Source: Bacteroidota bacterium (GTDB taxonomy: Bacteria > Bacteroidota > Bacteroidia > Bacteroidales > B18-G4). Taken from it: 38,696 bases of DNA. The notes under the pieces are model-generated. The model was not told the origin of the DNA, did no database searches, and saw nothing but the letters and a program-made list of their open reading frames with translations. Position numbers and translations under genes: made by a program. The stretch spans positions 1-38,696 of the forward strand of contig JABMQZ010000246.1 in the NCBI GenBank assembly GCA_013202965.1, given 5' to 3'. Positions within the stretch are counted from its first letter, which is position 1, and each line of letters begins with the position of its first letter. Of this stretch, positions 18,082 to 28,657 are shown piece by piece.

Positions 18082-21000
18082 TCACTGCATACTTCCGGTA
18101 AATATCAGTTTAGAAGTTTGGACAAAGAGCGTACCCTGTTCATCCGTAACGTACATGCGGTAAATGTATATCCCGTTCCCCAGTTTATTGCCTCCCGAGT
18201 CTGTTCCATCCCAAAGCAGCGGACTGATAGTCAGGCCTTCGGCAGCAGCCTGTTGCCTTAAGCTTGTAACATGTTGTCCACTGATGTTGAATATCCTGAT
18301 CTCGATATCAAAACTGTTTCCGGGTTTATTATGGTAAAAAACAAAGTGAGTCGTTTCATTGAATGGGTTAGGGTAATTCATCACTCCTGTCAATGCAACG
18401 GGTGTATCCACACTCACTATAAACTCAATGCTTTTCTCAGAGGCGTTGTTCATATTATCCCAGGCCTTGAGTGTAAGGGTATGCAAGCCATCCTCCAGTG
18501 CTGAATAAGGAAAGCTCACCCATCCCGACTGGTATGAGTCAAGGTCAGGATCAAAAATATCATTCAGGATTTCAATGTTCAGTGGGTCTCCATCCAGGGT
18601 GAGTGTAATGTCACGCCCAATGCCGTTTCCTGTATAATTGATCCCATGTTCATCAAACAGATACGCCATAAACACAGGCTCCTTATCGGTCAATCCTCCT
18701 GAAACAAATTCAGTATTGTTCATGTAAAGGCTCAATTCCGGTCCTTCGTGGTCGGGAATAACATCCTGGTTCACACCACCGGTTTTAATCTTATAATACC
18801 CATGTGCATCACGATTGTTTAGCGTATCATAAGCATAGTAGCTGATCTTTCCGAAACCATAATAGGTCGCCATATTCTGGGGCATGAAAAAAGTGAAAGT
18901 AAATTCCCCGTTCACCACGCTGAATTTGCCTTCATAAAGTTTCTGCCCCATTACATAGAACTGTGCCGGTAGTGACCCGGCATCATTCCCCAAGGTCGAT
19001 AACCTCACCTCCTTGTCATAAACTGAGGGGTACAGTATTCCATTAAAATCTTTAACTGTATCACCCTCAAGGTCTGTGATTACGCCATGAACCGTGACTT
19101 CTGACATGGCACTGAGGGTATCATCCGGGATGGAGGTTTCGTTTCCGTTAATTTGCAGGGTTTCTATGTTCAGTTGGGGGTAAGCGAGTCTCAAAGCGGG
19201 ATCACCCAGCAAAACAAAGTTTTTAATATTTGTTCCGTTGTTCTGGTCTGTCTTGGCCATACGCATAATATCTCCAAGCCTGTAAAACTCTCCCCCGGGC
19301 CTTTTGAACATGAACTTGTAAACAGCTTTATTCAATCTGAAGTTAGGATCAGCCCATGCAAGGCGGGAAGTTGTCAGCAAGCCAATTCCCCCACCTCCCG
19401 GATTCAGGAACACGTATTCTCCTGCAGAAATGATGGCCGGGTCATCATAACGGGAAAACTCGCAGGTAGCGGTGATAAAAAGCGGTAAGCGGTTCCAGTT
19501 TGTCCATGCGTTGATGGCAGGTATGTCCAGGATGCTTTCATGAGCCCACCCGCCTTCACCACCATGCCCGGTATAGTTCAGCACAAGGCCTCCGATATCC
19601 ATCATCCGGTTAATGGCAATATTAACATCGGGGTATCGTGTTCCTGAGGGCGATGAAACCTGCGGAAAAGCATCCAGATAAATTTTATGCCTGTTGTATA
19701 CGTGATAGCCTGTATCAATCATATATTGCAATTTCTCAGCTTGAGTAAAATGAAGGTTCTGATCCTCATCATCAGCAATGAAGCATATGTTGTTCCACCA
19801 GTTGCCCAGCACATCAGGTTTTAAGGTCATGTATGTTTCTATCTTATCAACCATTTCATCTGCCTGTTCAATGGTATGTACGGGAAATCGCCCGATGCCG
19901 ATATCAACTGATTTGCCATATGCATTCACCCCTTCAGAGGGATCAAACAATCCGAAAAAGTCGTCAGTTACAAAAGAATATCCCAGTTTCAATGCCTCGA
20001 GCGACTGGTAAGCAGGGATAAAATTGGTATTATTGGGCACCCGGTCCTTATAATCGTATGAGGCATCACCAAGCAAGAGGACATAGCGTGGTTTATTTGC
20101 CGAATCAGCTTTTTCATAAAGCATACGCAAGAAATCCCTGATGGCAGCCGGGTCTTGTTTCCCTGATCCAAACTCGTTGTAAATCTCCTGCTGATTTACA
20201 ATGAAGCCGTTCATATTGTCAAATGTCTGGTGCAATGTCAGCATGCGCTCTGCCTGTTCCATGAAATCGGGATGGGTGAGTATGATATATTCCACAGGTT
20301 CATAGCTGTGCAGGTTCTGGTTTTGCACCTCCTCGATAAATTCAGCACTGCCAAAATCACTTCCGGAAAAAGCAATGAATTCCCTGATCTCATCCGCCGG
20401 AGCTATAAAAGTGTAAATATCTCCCGAAAGGAAGCCGCTTTGACTTGTAATGTCAAAGGGATCCGTTACATCCCATACGATCATATTGCTATCAGCTCCT
20501 GAGATCTTATACTCGGCAACTTCTCCCTGGCCATAACTCAGATGATCCCGAAACGACATGTCGGAGCCGTCAAAGATGAGTTTACGTCTTGCATTAAGCG
20601 CAATATAGTTCATCCATCCGAGGGAGGTTGAAACCGGTTTGTCATATTCAACCCGGATGGTGATATCGTCACCCTGAAGAGGGTAAAACCCAATCGTGTC
20701 AGGCGTGGTGGTCCAGGCATAGACCGTTGTGCCAATGATGATCTTGGATACGGGGGCTTTCAACAGATGCTGGCTGCCATAGTAGAAATCGAAATTACTC
20801 TCGATGGTAGAACGAGCGGCAATATTGGTCTTCAAGCTGGCCATGTAATCCTCACTTATGTTAGGGAAATTAAATGAGAATTCATACATTGTCTTTTCAC
20901 TAAATAGTTCTCCGTACCACTCCCTTCCGGTCTTTAATATGTTCACTTCATCAGCCTCATGAACATCATAATCTGAAAACTCACTCACATAAGCAGTAGG

Positions 21001-21915
21001 AATAAGCCCTGGATATTCGATGGGCGATACTCTCTTTCCGGCTTGAGAACCAACATTCAAAAAGTAGCATGTCTGGTCAGTATAATGGTTGACCCTGTGT
21101 GAAAATATTCCGTATCCTTGAAAAGGTACAAAATTCCATTTAATGGACGACTGGCCATAAAAGAGGATAAAGTCCTCTTCATCAAACACACCGTCTTCCT
21201 CTCCATGCACATAGATCGGGTTTTCGATCAGGTCATCGAACCTTTCATCTGAATTCTTCTCAGGCACAATTCCATTTCCATTACCAAAAAGCCTGATCTT
21301 AGATGGATCCAGCGTTGAGGGAGAGATCCCCATCTCTTCAATATCCCCGTATGAAATTTTATACATCCCGGTCTTGTCTGTGGCTATACGGTACCACTTG
21401 CCTGCTGCAAGCACTGAGTTGTCGACAAATGAACGCTTTGCCGGCCCTGCAGCAGACATCATCACTTCATATTCCAGTTCCACTACACATGAATCCAACA
21501 CTTCCAGCTCGCCGTATTTCAGATTTCTAAAAGGAAGAATGAGAATTTCAGCATATGCCATTCCCCACTCATATACTATGTTGGTGACAAGCTTAAATTC
21601 AGGGCCAATGTAACTGATCCCGGCAACATCCTGAATTCCGGAATGTGTATATACGCTCGCATATTCCTTTATCATAGTGCCTATAACAGCCAAATCATTC
21701 GAGGGCAGCTTAATGCGTTTGATGTAAACAGGTAACATACCAAATGCATCATCCAGGCGGGCATCTTCAAAATCCAGCGCCACTGCGGAAATGTCAGCGT
21801 TCAGATATCTTGTTTCAATGGAGTACCCGCTGATACTTACAGGGATTCGATCATTTTGGCCACGAACAAAGAGAAAAGAAATAATTAACAGAAAAAGAGT
21901 AATATGTATTTTCAT
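18082..21915 (-). CDS. porU: Type IX secretion system sortase PorU (C25 peptidase family), copy 1
   Basis: VLLLGDASYDYKDR, LNYTGHGGEGGWAHE, FITATCEFSRYDDP; C-terminal YPNPF...SGQHV region. Confidence 0.93.
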   Translation of the reverse strand: MKIHITLFLLIISFLFVRGQNDRIPVSISGYSIETRYLNADISAVALDFEDARLDDAFGMLPVYIKRIKLPSNDLAVIGTMIKEYASVYTHSGIQDVAGISYIGPEFKLVTNIVYEWGMAYAEILILPFRNLKYGELEVLDSCVVELEYEVMMSAAGPAKRSFVDNSVLAAGKWYRIATDKTGMYKISYGDIEEMGISPSTLDPSKIRLFGNGNGIVPEKNSDERFDDLIENPIYVHGEEDGVFDEEDFILFYGQSSIKWNFVPFQGYGIFSHRVNHYTDQTCYFLNVGSQAGKRVSPIEYPGLIPTAYVSEFSDYDVHEADEVNILKTGREWYGELFSEKTMYEFSFNFPNISEDYMASLKTNIAARSTIESNFDFYYGSQHLLKAPVSKIIIGTTVYAWTTTPDTIGFYPLQGDDITIRVEYDKPVSTSLGWMNYIALNARRKLIFDGSDMSFRDHLSYGQGEVAEYKISGADSNMIVWDVTDPFDITSQSGFLSGDIYTFIAPADEIREFIAFSGSDFGSAEFIEEVQNQNLHSYEPVEYIILTHPDFMEQAERMLTLHQTFDNMNGFIVNQQEIYNEFGSGKQDPAAIRDFLRMLYEKADSANKPRYVLLLGDASYDYKDRVPNNTNFIPAYQSLEALKLGYSFVTDDFFGLFDPSEGVNAYGKSVDIGIGRFPVHTIEQADEMVDKIETYMTLKPDVLGNWWNNICFIADDEDQNLHFTQAEKLQYMIDTGYHVYNRHKIYLDAFPQVSSPSGTRYPDVNIAINRMMDIGGLVLNYTGHGGEGGWAHESILDIPAINAWTNWNRLPLFITATCEFSRYDDPAIISAGEYVFLNPGGGGIGLLTTSRLAWADPNFRLNKAVYKFMFKRPGGEFYRLGDIMRMAKTDQNNGTNIKNFVLLGDPALRLAYPQLNIETLQINGNETSIPDDTLSAMSEVTVHGVITDLEGDTVKDFNGILYPSVYDKEVRLSTLGNDAGSLPAQFYVMGQKLYEGKFSVVNGEFTFTFFMPQNMATYYGFGKISYYAYDTLNNRDAHGYYKIKTGGVNQDVIPDHEGPELSLYMNNTEFVSGGLTDKEPVFMAYLFDEHGINYTGNGIGRDITLTLDGDPLNIEILNDIFDPDLDSYQSGWVSFPYSALEDGLHTLTLKAWDNMNNASEKSIEFIVSVDTPVALTGVMNYPNPFNETTHFVFYHNKPGNSFDIEIRIFNISGQHVTSLRQQAAAEGLTISPLLWDGTDSGGNKLGNGIYIYRMYVTDEQGTLFVQTSKLIFTGSMQ

Positions 21916-22006
21916 CTTTAATTAAATAACAATTTTATATTATCAAGACATTTCTTTCTGAGAAGAGGTTGCCTGCCCTTCAGGAAATAAATTGTCCGGA
22001 TCCTGT

Positions 22007-25000
22007 TTAACGCAGGATCACAAGTTTTTCAAGTTTTTCAGCATAGGAGCCATCATAGCTTCTCACCCTGATCTTATATATGTATACACCGCGGCCTATT
22101 CGGTCACCGAAATCATCCAGGCCGTCCCAGTATATAGGTTCAGAACGATAGCCATCAGTCATAACAAACTCGTCGATGGTTTTGATCAATCTGCCGGAAA
22201 CCGTATATATCTGCACCAAAACCTCAAGCATTGTATTTGGCTGGTTATGGTCAAAATAAAATGCGGTGCTTGTCGTAAAAGGGTTTGGGTAATTCAGCAC
22301 ATGGTCTATGGCCATCTCTGCTGATTCAGCCACTATAAATTCCGTGTATGATTCAGAGGAATTGTTGTGGACATCCCATACTTTCAATTTGAGTGAATGG
22401 CTTCCATTAGAAAGGGAAGAGTAGGGATACCTGATCACTCCGGTAGTATAGCTGTCTATATCCGATTCATAATAATCATTAATGATCACGGATTTATTAT
22501 TGTCGGAATCGAGCGTAGTCACAATATCGTGGCCGATCCCGGTGCCTACGGTATTCACACCACTTGAATCACTTACAAATGCCAGCAATACGGGATTTTC
22601 ATCTGTGATTCCGCCATAAGCAAAATTCTCATCGTTCATATAAATCTGAATCTCAGGACCATGCACATCCGGCGGAACATTGCTGTCGAAACCGCCGATC
22701 AGGATCTTTTCATAATATCCGCTGGCATCAGAAACTGTGTTATTCGCATAATAGCTTATCTTTCCATAACCGTAATTGTAAGATATATCCTTGGGAACGA
22801 TGAATGTAAATGAAAATTCACCATCGATAACCTTCGCTTTTCCCTTATACAGGATTGCGAGCAAGAGTTCAAAAGTGAATGGATTACTGTCAGGGTCCGT
22901 AACCAGGGTTTCTATCTTGGTTGGTTTATCGTATACCGTAGGCCTGATGATGCCATTAAAGGAAGTGATAACACTCCCGCCTTCATCAACAACACTGCCT
23001 GTTACAGTTATCTTCTGGAGAGCCTTAACGGTATCGCTCTGGTTACTGACTGCAATATTATTGATTTTCAATGTGATTACATCGTGCTCAGGATAGGCAA
23101 GCCTTAATGCGGGATCACCAAGCAATATAAATTTCCTGTCATTGTCACTGATGCCACCATTTTTATTTTTTGCCAGACGAATCAGATCCCCAAAGCGTGG
23201 ATATTCCCCGTCTATTTTTTCAAACATAAAATCATACATGGCATTATTCAGTTCGAAATTAGGAGATCCATAGGTTGCACGTGCCGTGGTAAACAGAGAT
23301 ACTGCACCACCATTGGGGTTGAGCAGCACTAATTCTCCTGCTGATACACGTGTGGGATCATCATAACGGCTGAATTCACAGGTTGCTGTAATGAAGATGG
23401 GCAGCTTATCATAATTAGACCAGCTATTGATATCCGAGATCTCGAGAATTCTTTCATGTGCCCAGCCGGCTTCACCCCCATGCCCGGTATAGTTCATGAT
23501 AAGTGTACCTTTTTCAATTCTTCTGTTAATGGCCTCGTTGACAAGTGGTGCCCGCTGACCGCCCGATGTACTGAGCTGGGCATACGCATCAAGGTAGATC
23601 TTATCAATATTGAGGTTTCCATATGTAGTGTCAAGCCGTGTAGCCATTTTTTCAGCATGAAACTCCATATGAAGGTTCCCATCCTGATCGTCTGCAACGA
23701 AACAAACCACGTTCCTCCAGCTTCCGTAAACAGCTTCACCGCCATTTGCATAGTGAATGGTCTTATCAACCATCTGTCTGGCTGATTCCTGTGTTGAGAC
23801 CACAATCCTGCCAATACCAATATCAAGCATATTATTGCTTCCGCCACCACCTTCCCCATCATCCAGAAAACCATAGAAATCATCGGTTGCAATGGAAGTG
23901 ATGATATTCATGGACCTGGCATCCTCCCAGGTAGGGACAAAATTCGAATTATCTTCCAGGCGGTCCTTATAATCATATGAGGCATCGCCAAAAAGCATCA
24001 GGTAACGGCATTCCTCGTTCGCAGGAGATTCGTCATACAGCATTTTCATAAAGTCCCTGATGGCAGTGATGTCCTGGGCTCCAGAGGAAAACTCATTATA
24101 TATTTTATCAATATCTGTGAGGAATACATCCAGTCCGTCGAAATTGATGTGGTGATTCGCCAGACGTGTTGCTTCTGCCATAAATGCCGGATGTGTAATG
24201 ATCACCAGGTCAGGATTGGCAATGCCATGCAGGTTCTGATTGGGAACTTTCCCTACAAAAGAAACACTGTAATATGAAGATCCGTCGAAGGCGATATATT
24301 CACCCAGGCTATCGGCCGGAAGTCTGAACTTCAATGTGGATCCGTTGAGGGCAGTTCCAACTTTTGCAATATTCAATGGATCTGTGATATTCCATACCAG
24401 GATAGATGATGTTGCACCTGAAAGTTCAAATTCAGCTATGTTTCCGGGTCCTGCAGAAAAAGGGTCACGGAAAGCCATCATGCCACCGGAAAATTTCAAA
24501 TGCCGGCGTACGTTCAGGGCGATATAATCCATCCACCCGATTGAGGCGGATAATGGCTTGCTGTAAGTAACTTTTAATTTGATCACGGAAGTGGAGGCAT
24601 TGAACTCGCTTTCCGAAACAGCAGTTTTTGCATACTGATCTGTGGTAAATGATACGGTATAAACAGGCAGGGTTTCGACCAGTTGCGTACCATTGATATA
24701 ATACTTAAAATTACTTGAAACACTTGACCTGGCCGCTACCCTGGTTTTCATCTTCACAGCTTCTGAGACATTGATATCCGGAAAACTAAAAGAATAGTCC
24801 ACGCTTGTCTGCACCTCATAGGGTGGGTACTCGAACCAGTCGCGCCCGGTCCTGACAATATTCATTTCATCCTCTTCAATAAATTTCCTGTCGGAGAAGC
24901 TGCTTACAAGATGGGTGTATGGCTGAGTAGTAGATGCCTGTGATTGAATCCGCTTCCCTGCACCCAGGTCTACAGTAATAAAATAATATGTCAGATCAGA

Positions 25001-25840
25001 ATACAAATTCACTTTATGATTAAACTTTTCCGTTATAGGATCCCAGGCCCATACGTCCGGCGACTCACCATAAAACAGGATATAATCACCTGGGTCGAAA
25101 CTACCATCGGCTTCGCCGTAAACAAAAATCGTATTTTCCATAAGGTCGTCATACCTGAAAGCAGAGCAAGGTTCCGGCAGCATTCCACCGCCATTTCCGT
25201 ATACCCTAAGGTTACGCGGATCTATGGATGACGGATTTATTCCCATCCCCGAGAGATCATTATAAGTGATCCTATGAATTCCGGTAAATTGCACGGCTAC
25301 TTTATACCAGTTACCCGATGCCAGCACTGAATTTTGCTTATATACTTTTGAGCCTGCAACATGCAACATTGGTTTCTCGATCACCCTGATGCGGACTGTG
25401 AATGAAAGCAGTTTCTGATACCTTCCGCTCACAGGATCACGTCTGAGAGGCACAAAAGCAAGGGTCGCATAGGGCTGTTTTCGCGCTACCGCAATTTCAG
25501 TCCTGACTTCTATATTTTCTTTGATAAGATTTACGCCATTCAGGCTTTTCATGCTTTCAGAACTCATATTTTCCCATACCATGTTCGTGATGATCGCCTC
25601 AAGTTCGGCATGGGCCACTGAAATCCTGAATTTTTCTTTATAGACCGGCAGGCTGGCTGTTTCAAGATCGTAGCGAGCACCGGCAAATGACAATTCAGTC
25701 ACAGTCCTGTAATCTGTGATCTTTAACTTGCTTATCGGGGTCCAGACAATCTTTCTGCTGAATGGGCCAATATCAGCTACAGCAGATAGCGGAATAAAAA
25801 AAAGGATCAATAATAAAACTATTAAACTCCGTTTTAGCAT
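22007..25840 (-). CDS. porU: Type IX secretion system sortase PorU (C25 peptidase family), copy 2
   Basis: MLFGDASYDYKDR, MNYTGHGGEAGWAHE, FITATCEFSRYDDP; same length (1277 aa) as the adjacent copy. Confidence 0.9.
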   Translation of the reverse strand: MLKRSLIVLLLILFFIPLSAVADIGPFSRKIVWTPISKLKITDYRTVTELSFAGARYDLETASLPVYKEKFRISVAHAELEAIITNMVWENMSSESMKSLNGVNLIKENIEVRTEIAVARKQPYATLAFVPLRRDPVSGRYQKLLSFTVRIRVIEKPMLHVAGSKVYKQNSVLASGNWYKVAVQFTGIHRITYNDLSGMGINPSSIDPRNLRVYGNGGGMLPEPCSAFRYDDLMENTIFVYGEADGSFDPGDYILFYGESPDVWAWDPITEKFNHKVNLYSDLTYYFITVDLGAGKRIQSQASTTQPYTHLVSSFSDRKFIEEDEMNIVRTGRDWFEYPPYEVQTSVDYSFSFPDINVSEAVKMKTRVAARSSVSSNFKYYINGTQLVETLPVYTVSFTTDQYAKTAVSESEFNASTSVIKLKVTYSKPLSASIGWMDYIALNVRRHLKFSGGMMAFRDPFSAGPGNIAEFELSGATSSILVWNITDPLNIAKVGTALNGSTLKFRLPADSLGEYIAFDGSSYYSVSFVGKVPNQNLHGIANPDLVIITHPAFMAEATRLANHHINFDGLDVFLTDIDKIYNEFSSGAQDITAIRDFMKMLYDESPANEECRYLMLFGDASYDYKDRLEDNSNFVPTWEDARSMNIITSIATDDFYGFLDDGEGGGGSNNMLDIGIGRIVVSTQESARQMVDKTIHYANGGEAVYGSWRNVVCFVADDQDGNLHMEFHAEKMATRLDTTYGNLNIDKIYLDAYAQLSTSGGQRAPLVNEAINRRIEKGTLIMNYTGHGGEAGWAHERILEISDINSWSNYDKLPIFITATCEFSRYDDPTRVSAGELVLLNPNGGAVSLFTTARATYGSPNFELNNAMYDFMFEKIDGEYPRFGDLIRLAKNKNGGISDNDRKFILLGDPALRLAYPEHDVITLKINNIAVSNQSDTVKALQKITVTGSVVDEGGSVITSFNGIIRPTVYDKPTKIETLVTDPDSNPFTFELLLAILYKGKAKVIDGEFSFTFIVPKDISYNYGYGKISYYANNTVSDASGYYEKILIGGFDSNVPPDVHGPEIQIYMNDENFAYGGITDENPVLLAFVSDSSGVNTVGTGIGHDIVTTLDSDNNKSVIINDYYESDIDSYTTGVIRYPYSSLSNGSHSLKLKVWDVHNNSSESYTEFIVAESAEMAIDHVLNYPNPFTTSTAFYFDHNQPNTMLEVLVQIYTVSGRLIKTIDEFVMTDGYRSEPIYWDGLDDFGDRIGRGVYIYKIRVRSYDGSYAEKLEKLVILR

Positions 25841-26054
25841 ATGCTTCAGGTTACGACCCGTGGAGGATCAGATTTTATGGGCAGATACAGATAATTACAA
25901 AAACAATATTATGTATATCTAAATTACATTTTTAAACGTTTTACTTGTGTTTATATTGCAAAAATATACCTGGAGCAGTAAAAATTTAATCATATTATAA
26001 AAAATGTTTGTATTATTGTATGCTTAATTTCATGTGCTCATTTTTGAAGACAGG

Positions 26055-27059
26055 ATGACCAGATCAACTCATATTATTATACTTCTTATCTTTCTGGGTT
26101 TGGCTTTTAATAGCAGGGGACAATCCCTGCCTGATCCTCATTTTTCGCAGTTTTACGCCAATCCGCTTTACCTGAACCCTGCCTTGGCAGGCTCGAATGT
26201 ATGTCCGCGCCTGAACCTTGGTTACAGGAACCAATGGCCGTCATTGCCCAATAATTTCGTTTCCTACAGCGCTTCTTTTGACATGTACGTTTCAAAGATC
26301 CACGGTGGAGTCGGAGTTTATTTTTTGAGTGATAATGCCGGAGGGCTGTTAAATACCAATATTATCAGTGCAATGTATTCATACCGGCTACAGGTCGGTA
26401 ACTGGACTTATGTCAATTTCGGACTGGAGGCCAGCTTTATACAAACAAAGCTGAATTGGAGCGAATTGATCTTCGGTGATATGATCGATCCCAATCAGGG
26501 AGTGGTGAACCCGACATCAGAAATACCTCCCGATAATAGTACTCTGGCGTATCCTGACTTTGATGCCGGCCTGACATTTTCATATAAAGGCTACATTTAC
26601 GGAGGGGTAGCAGTCCATCATCTTACTGAACCCAGTAATGCTTTCTATGATGCAAACAGCAGTAAGCTATATATGAAGTTTACCGTGCATGGCGGGGTCT
26701 TTATTGATCTCACCGGCAGCAGCCAGCGGGATGAAAATTATGGAAGCTTTTCCATTTCACCAAATTTTCTTTACATGCAACAGGATAACTTTCATCAATT
26801 AAATGTAGGTTTGTATGTAAATAAGCGGCCGTTCATCGCCGGCGCATGGTTCAGGCATAACTTTGAAAATGCCGATGCCATCGTTCCCATGATCGGGCTG
26901 GAATGGAAAGGGCTGAAAGTCGGATATAGTTATGATATCACACTTTCACAGCTCAAAAGCACAACGGGCGGAGCACATGAGGTGTCGCTCGGATGGCAAT
27001 TTAATTGTATGGATCAAAAAAGAAGAAGGATAAAGGCAATAAATTGCCCAAGGTTTTAG
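26055..27059 (+). CDS. PorP/SprF family type IX secretion system membrane protein
   Basis: DPHFSQFYANPLYLNPALAGSNVCPRLNLGYRNQWPSLPNNFVSYSASFDMY. Confidence 0.95.
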   Translation: MTRSTHIIILLIFLGLAFNSRGQSLPDPHFSQFYANPLYLNPALAGSNVCPRLNLGYRNQWPSLPNNFVSYSASFDMYVSKIHGGVGVYFLSDNAGGLLNTNIISAMYSYRLQVGNWTYVNFGLEASFIQTKLNWSELIFGDMIDPNQGVVNPTSEIPPDNSTLAYPDFDAGLTFSYKGYIYGGVAVHHLTEPSNAFYDANSSKLYMKFTVHGGVFIDLTGSSQRDENYGSFSISPNFLYMQQDNFHQLNVGLYVNKRPFIAGAWFRHNFENADAIVPMIGLEWKGLKVGYSYDITLSQLKSTTGGAHEVSLGWQFNCMDQKRRRIKAINCPRF

Positions 27060-27095
27060 TTAATAACTCACATATACTAAAAAAGATAGACAAAA

Positions 27096-28589
27096 ATGAT
27101 GAAGCACAGCAAATTAGCCCATTTATTTATGATGGTGATGATCATTGCATTACTGTCATCCTGTAGCCTCTTCAAAAAGAGAGAATATTCCAGGACAACA
27201 GGCTGGGAATACAACAATCCTGAGAATGGCGGGTTTGAAGTTTCCCCTGTAAAAGAGCAATATACGGGCCCCGGACTGATCCTCATCGAAGGAGGTACTT
27301 TTGTCATGGGATCCACTCAGGAAGACTTGATGTTCGACTGGAACAACTATCCACGGAGGGTAACCATCGCTTCCTTCTATATGGATGAAACGGAAGTCAG
27401 CAACCTGGACTATCTCGAATACTTGTATTGGTTGAAAAGAATTTTCGGTACAGACTATCCACAGGTATTTGTAAATGCATTACCGGATACGCTCGTCTGG
27501 CGCGACAGGTTATCCTATAATGAACCCCTGGTGGAAACCTATCTTCGCCATCCCGCATATAACAATTATCCCGTTGTCGGGATATCATGGCTGCAGGCAA
27601 ATGATTACTGCTCCTGGAGAACAGACAGGGTGAACGAGCAAATGCTCATCCTGGAAGGAATCCTTGATCCCGATCCGGATCAGAGAAATGAAAATAACTT
27701 CAACACTGAAGCGTACCTTGCCGGCCAATACGAAGGCCTGGTGAACAAACCCCTCAGGAACCTGAACCCCAATTCAACAGGTGAACGTAATGCAAGCATG
27801 AGAGATGGGCTCATTACACCGCGTTACAGGCTCCCAACCGAAGCTGAATGGGAATATGCAGCATTGGGACTGATTGGCAACACGCTGTATGAAAGAATTG
27901 TAGAAAGAAGAAGATATCCATGGAACGGAAACTATACCCGTACAGATGAAAAGAAGTATTACGGAAGCTTTGTTGCCAACTTCAAAAGAGGCCGTGGTGA
28001 TTATATGGGTGTCGCCGGCAACCTGAATGACGGTGCCGATATCCCGGCTCCGATTGGTTCTTACTGGCCAAACGATTATGGCCTCTATAATATGGGTGGT
28101 AATGTCAGCGAATGGGTGCTTGATATCTACAGGCCGCTTAGTCTCGAAGATTTCTCCGATTACAATCCTTACAGGGGGAACGTCTTTATGAATGCTGTAC
28201 GCGATCAGGACGGTTTCCTGGTAGAAAAGGACAGTCTCGGAAGAATCAGCTATGAAGAGGTTCCTGACGAAGACCTCGTTGGAAGAACCAATTATCGCAA
28301 AGCTGACAATATTAACTACTTTGATGGCGACCAGATGTCACATCTTTCTGAAAGCAGTGACTGGCTGTCAGAGCCCACTGAATCGAATCAGACCAATGGC
28401 ATGTATGAATATGGCGTAACCTCACTGATCAGTGATGAAGCCCGTGTATACAAAGGTGGTTCATGGAAGGACAGGGCTTATTACCTCAGTCCCGGACAGA
28501 GAAGATTCCTGAATGAAAATATGGCAAGCAACTTTATCGGATTCCGTTGTGCCATGTCAAGGATGGGCAGCCCGAATCCAGGCCACTAA
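27096..28589 (+). CDS. gldJ: GldJ-like gliding motility lipoprotein (SUMF1/FGE-sulfatase domain)
   Basis: Lipobox LLSSCSLFKKREYSRTTGW; GLILIEGGTFVMGSTQEDLM; FYMDETEVSN; RLPTEAEWEYAA; MGGNVSEWV; KGGSWKDRAYYL. Confidence 0.88.
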   Translation: MMKHSKLAHLFMMVMIIALLSSCSLFKKREYSRTTGWEYNNPENGGFEVSPVKEQYTGPGLILIEGGTFVMGSTQEDLMFDWNNYPRRVTIASFYMDETEVSNLDYLEYLYWLKRIFGTDYPQVFVNALPDTLVWRDRLSYNEPLVETYLRHPAYNNYPVVGISWLQANDYCSWRTDRVNEQMLILEGILDPDPDQRNENNFNTEAYLAGQYEGLVNKPLRNLNPNSTGERNASMRDGLITPRYRLPTEAEWEYAALGLIGNTLYERIVERRRYPWNGNYTRTDEKKYYGSFVANFKRGRGDYMGVAGNLNDGADIPAPIGSYWPNDYGLYNMGGNVSEWVLDIYRPLSLEDFSDYNPYRGNVFMNAVRDQDGFLVEKDSLGRISYEEVPDEDLVGRTNYRKADNINYFDGDQMSHLSESSDWLSEPTESNQTNGMYEYGVTSLISDEARVYKGGSWKDRAYYLSPGQRRFLNENMASNFIGFRCAMSRMGSPNPGH

Positions 28590-28615
28590 TCGCCGGATCC
28601 TGATATAATATTCAG

Positions 28616-28647
28616 CCCCATCCTTACATCAGGGATGGGGTTTTTTT
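28616..28647 (+). terminator. Rho-independent terminator after gldJ
   Basis: CCCCATCC-ttacatcag-GGATGGGG-TTTTTTT. Confidence 0.9.
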
Positions 28648-28654
28648 ATCTTTG
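28647..28654 (+). promoter_or_regulatory. Bacteroidota -7 element (TATCTTTG) overlapping the end of the terminator T-tract, just upstream of murF
   Basis: tttttttatctttgcagATGATGG. Confidence 0.45.
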
Positions 28655-28657
28655 CAG

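Noticed and set aside
22007-25840. Second PorU as a pseudogene or assembly duplication
   Set aside because: Full-length, intact catalytic motifs and substantially diverged from copy 1, so neither decay nor collapsed/duplicated assembly fits.
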